Both the position numbers and the translations under genes were made by a program. A DNA stretch of 14,384 nucleotides from CAZCGA01 sp964498075 (GTDB lineage: Bacteria; Desulfobacterota; Binatia; HRBIN30): NCBI GenBank assembly GCA_964498075.1, contig CAZCGA010000154.1, positions 1 to 14,384 on the forward strand, read 5' to 3'. The notes beneath the pieces were generated by a model, which saw only the letters and a program-made list of their open reading frames with translations, made no database searches and had not been told where the DNA came from. Of the stretch, positions 11,920 to 14,384 are shown in pieces. Positions within the stretch are counted from its first letter, which is position 1; every line of letters starts with the position of its first letter.

Positions 11920-13068
11920 ATGGTCAGCGTTGATCTGCGGACACGGTGCGACACCGATGTTCGATCGCTGGACTTCATCGAGTTCCACGAGCACGAGCTC
12001 CGACAAGCGTTGGAAGGTCCGAACGGCGAGTGCGTTGCGCGCGCGCTGCAGGTCCTCCAGCTGGCACCCTTGGCGTTGCAGGTCGATGGGCGCTCATATA
12101 CGTACCGCCCCTCGCCGACGGGATTGGAGATCGTCTCCGGCGATGTGCCTGCCGCCGCCGTCGCAGCGCTCAGCCGCGACGCCTTCTCCGACCTGATGCA
12201 GGATCTGCGCAGCACCGTCGCGCTCATCATCGGCGATGACGTCAGGATGATACGCGGCGGTCAGCACACCTTCATCGAGTGGGAGCCTGTCTTCCGGGCA
12301 GCGCTGGATGGCCGACCGGTGTACGAGCCCGGCTCCAGCGACTTGCGGGCGCGTGATGGTTCACCCTTGAACCTCGATCGCACGTTTCGCTTGCAGGACC
12401 CGCCCGACGAGATGGCGCACTTCCTCGGCGAAGCGGGATTCCTTCGTCTCACCGGCGTATTCACCGCGCAGGAAGTGGCGCGGATGTCTACCGACATCGA
12501 CCGCGCCGTCCCGAGCTATCGGCCGGGTGATGGGCGATCGTGGTGGGCACGCACGCGCGCCGGCGAGCATCGCCCCGTGCGCTTGCAGTACTTCCAAGAA
12601 CATTCTGAACAGGCATTCGCCCTGCTGGAGGATCCCCGCTTCTTGGCCATCGCCGACCTCACGAGCGACGGGCATCGTGAGGGACGGCGCCGTGACGGGA
12701 ACGCCATCGAAGCGTTGATCAAGCCGATTGGAGTGATCGAGGGCATATCGGATGTCACCTGGCACAAGGACTGCAGTCTCGGAAGGCACTCGTACCAGTG
12801 CTGCGGCATCACCGTTGGAATCTCCATAACCAAGTCCGATGAAGAATCGGGACAGCTCTGCGTCGTCGCCGGTTCGCACCGGGCATCGCTGCCCCTCAAG
12901 GGCTTGCGCGACGACCTCGACCTGCCGCGCATCGGACTGCCCACAGCGCCCGGCGACGTGACCGTGCATCTGAGCTGCACGTATCACATGAGCATTCCGC
13001 CAAAGCGCGCAGAACGGCGCGTCATGTATACGGGCTTCACCTTGCCGCCGCGCGACGCGACGCGCTGA
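11920..13068 (+). CDS. phytanoyl-CoA dioxygenase (PhyH)-like Fe(II)/2-oxoglutarate oxygenase
   Basis: 382-residue protein in two parts. Residues about 165-375 fit the PhyH family: DEMAHFLGEAGFLRLTGVFT (family opening), the iron-binding facial triad WHKD (His282, Asp284) with a distal His in CTYHMS (His356), and Arg366/Arg367 for 2-oxoglutarate. GSHRAS (318-323) also matches. Residues 35-140 (LQLAPLALQVDGRSYTY, then GDV, DVRMIRGGQHTFIEWEPVFR) look like a small SCP2-type lipid-binding domain; that part is inference. Such enzymes hydroxylate lipids or small molecules in the cytoplasm. I prefer the ATG at 11920, with GGGAGG just upstream; the ATG at 11908 would add four residues but lacks a ribosome site. 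Nearby F420-type enzymes start 157 bases downstream, so co-expression is possible but not shown. Confidence 0.8.
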   Translation: MVSVDLRTRCDTDVRSLDFIEFHEHELRQALEGPNGECVARALQVLQLAPLALQVDGRSYTYRPSPTGLEIVSGDVPAAAVAALSRDAFSDLMQDLRSTVALIIGDDVRMIRGGQHTFIEWEPVFRAALDGRPVYEPGSSDLRARDGSPLNLDRTFRLQDPPDEMAHFLGEAGFLRLTGVFTAQEVARMSTDIDRAVPSYRPGDGRSWWARTRAGEHRPVRLQYFQEHSEQAFALLEDPRFLAIADLTSDGHREGRRRDGNAIEALIKPIGVIEGISDVTWHKDCSLGRHSYQCCGITVGISITKSDEESGQLCVVAGSHRASLPLKGLRDDLDLPRIGLPTAPGDVTVHLSCTYHMSIPPKRAERRVMYTGFTLPPRDATR

Positions 13069-13225
13069 GCCGCATCCGCGAGCGTGCGCCAGCGAAGGCG
13101 CTCGATCTCGGACAAACCAGCATCGGCAACGACCCAGAAGCGGACCAGCGCAAGGGCTTCGACACTCGCGGCCTGCGATAAACTTTCGAGCCCCAGCCGC
13201 GTCGCGCAGTAAGGAGCAGTCGACG

Positions 13226-13633
13226 ATGGACAAAACCTTGGCCAACCGCCTGGCCGGTGTGGCAGATCAGTCGACCCTTCGGCTCACGCATTATGGCCGC
13301 AAGACCGGCAAGCCGTACGAGGTGACCATCTGGTTCATGGTCGACGGCGAAACCATGTATCTCCCGACGATGAACGTGCGACGCCAGTGGACACGCAACG
13401 TGCAGGCGAAGCCACAGGTCCAGCTGCGGATCGGCAACGAGCACTTCGCTGGCAGCGTGACACGAGTCGCCGACCGCAAGGAGATGCTGCATGTCTACGA
13501 TCTCGCGACCGGCAAGTATTGGATTCCATGGCTCCTCGGTCGGTTCGCCACGCTCGTGGGGCGGGATCCGAAGAAGAAGGGCCTTGATCTCGGTCGTGGC
13601 GGCTTCTTTCGCGTGCAGATCGACAAGGCATGA
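13226..13633 (+). CDS. deazaflavin-dependent nitroreductase family protein (Ddn-like)
   Basis: 135-residue split-beta-barrel protein of the F420H2-dependent Ddn/nitroreductase family. The family start RLTHYGRKTGKP (residues 19-30) is clear, followed by VTIWFMVDGETMYLP (33-47), RQWTRNVQAKPQVQLRIG (53-70) and a C-terminal GKYWIPWLLGRF region. Members use reduced F420 (some use flavin or bind heme) to reduce quinones or other acceptors. Length matches the family. The ATG at 13226 has AAGGAG nine bases upstream. The gene ends 7 bases before the LLM-class oxidoreductase, another F420-linked family, so the two are probably one operon. F420 use is inferred from family, not shown. Confidence 0.82.
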   Translation: MDKTLANRLAGVADQSTLRLTHYGRKTGKPYEVTIWFMVDGETMYLPTMNVRRQWTRNVQAKPQVQLRIGNEHFAGSVTRVADRKEMLHVYDLATGKYWIPWLLGRFATLVGRDPKKKGLDLGRGGFFRVQIDKA

Positions 13634-13640
13634 CCCATCC

Positions 13641-14384
13641 ATGAAGACTATCGTGGCGATGGTGCTTGCCATCTTGGTGCCGACTGCCGCGCTGGCAGAG
13701 GAGCGTTCCATCCAGTTCGGTGTCCAGATCGCCCCGGAGAGCGCGACGTACGAAGAGATCGTCAGAGCTTGGAAGCGCATCGAGGAGCTGGGCTATGACA
13801 GCGCCTGGCTCAATGACCATTTCATCCCGACCATGGGTGACAAGGACCAGCCGCACTTCGACGCTTGGACCCTGCTACCGGTGCTGGCGGCGCAGACGCA
13901 ACGCATCCGCATCGGCGTCCTCGTCACCGGCAATACCTATCGCCATCCAGCGGTGCTCGCGAAGGTGGCCACGACGGTCGACTACATCAGCGGCGGTCGT
14001 TTGAACTTCGGCATCGGTGCCGGCTGGGAAGAGTACGAACACCGCGCCTACGGCATCCCGTTCTACACCGCCAAAGAACGAACCGAGCGGCTGGCGGAGG
14101 CGCTNNNNNNNNNNACGAAGCTCTGGGGCAGCGAGCATCCAACGTTCGACGGAAAGTACTATCAGCTCTTCCAGGCACCGTTTGCACCCAAGCCCCTCCA
14201 ACAGCCGCATCCGCCGATCGTCATCGGTGGTCAGGGCAAGAAGTGGCTGATGCCGATTGTCGCCCGCTATGCCGACGAGTGGAACGTCGCGGTGGGTGTC
14301 ACGCCGGACGGCATCCGCAAGCGCCTGCACATCATCCAGGAGGAATGCAAGCGGATCAATCGGTCCCCGTGGAGCTCACCTACA
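13641..14384 (+). CDS. LLM-class F420/flavin-dependent oxidoreductase with signal peptide, 3' partial
   Basis: The first 248 codons are in the window and the gene runs off the right edge. The bacterial luciferase-like (alpha/beta barrel) family is clear: IQFGVQIAPE (residues 24-33), AWLNDHF (55-61), RIRIGVLVTGNTYRHPAVLA (88-107), GGRLNFGIGAGW (117-128), KERTERLAEAL (145-155), FDGKYY and PPIVIGGQGKK (about 193-203). Residues 1-19 (MKTIVAMVLAILVPTAALA) form a good Sec signal peptide, which is unusual because members are normally cytoplasmic and use F420 or FMN. No alternative methionine lies before the domain. The 10 N replace bases between LAEAL and TKLWGS; the frame and the family's usual spacing are kept across the gap. 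The substrate is unknown. Confidence 0.88.
   Translation, partial: MKTIVAMVLAILVPTAALAEERSIQFGVQIAPESATYEEIVRAWKRIEELGYDSAWLNDHFIPTMGDKDQPHFDAWTLLPVLAAQTQRIRIGVLVTGNTYRHPAVLAKVATTVDYISGGRLNFGIGAGWEEYEHRAYGIPFYTAKERTERLAEAXXXXTKLWGSEHPTFDGKYYQLFQAPFAPKPLQQPHPPIVIGGQGKKWLMPIVARYADEWNVAVGVTPDGIRKRLHIIQEECKRINRSPWSSPT
14105..14114. other. assembly gap (10 N)
   Basis: Ten unknown bases inside the LLM-class oxidoreductase gene. Reading frame is the same on both sides, and three unknown residues fit the expected spacing in LAEAL-xxx-TKLW, so the true gap is likely about this length. Confidence 0.95.

Noticed and set aside
11722..12006. 94-codon minus-strand frame
   Set aside because: It covers the end of a repeat and the start of the dioxygenase gene and shows no family motif.

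Overview
The window looks like a piece of a draft or metagenome-assembled chromosome (a 10-base N gap lies at 14105-14114) from a GC-rich, Gram-negative-type environmental bacterium. The gene mix is sugar-nucleotide enzymes for surface polysaccharide, a DapB-like amine dehydrogenase, a phytanoyl-CoA-dioxygenase-like protein, and two proteins of F420-linked families. With abundant palindromic repeats, this would fit an uncultured deltaproteobacterium-like or Binatota-like lineage. That placement is inference; there is no rRNA or other phylogenetic marker here. No tRNA, rRNA or CRISPR array was seen.

Layout. (1) 213-3877, minus strand: a surface-sugar block. It holds glucose-1-phosphate cytidylyltransferase, overlapping (GTGA) an SDR epimerase/dehydratase; a 508-base gap filled by palindromic repeats; then an RmlD-like reductase overlapping (ATGA) an RmlC-like 3,5-epimerase. 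(2) 4095-4930: an IS200/IS605-type Y1 transposase (minus strand) flanked by two identical 154-bp direct repeats that belong to a family of multi-hairpin elements. (3) 5068-8912, plus strand: a tight three-gene operon of DapB-like dehydrogenase, membrane-anchored nucleotide pyrophosphatase/phosphodiesterase-type hydrolase, and class III PLP aminotransferase. (4) 8913-11919: an accessory strip of repeats and gene remnants. It contains a frameshifted tail of an integron-type integrase, a secreted cupin, a DUF4160 remnant followed by DUF2442 and an XRE regulator, an SDR fragment, a secreted Gly/His/Trp-rich protein, and the orphan 3' end of a second aminotransferase gene. (5) 11920-14384, plus strand: a PhyH-type dioxygenase, then a deazaflavin-type nitroreductase followed 7 bases later by an LLM-class oxidoreductase that carries a signal peptide and runs off the window.

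The most unusual signal is the structured repeat family. At least three copies (4141-4349, 8947-9092, 11614-11733) share one architecture: a head hairpin, and a terminal CGAAT-type hairpin, with further hairpins between. In the first two copies a long closing stem surrounds the inner hairpins. Paired changes preserve the stems between copies. One copy adjoins the Y1 transposase, whose stop codon sits in the terminal hairpin, and the other two follow an aminotransferase 3' end. This suggests a REP/BIME-like mobile DNA family, with the transposase as a candidate mobiliser.
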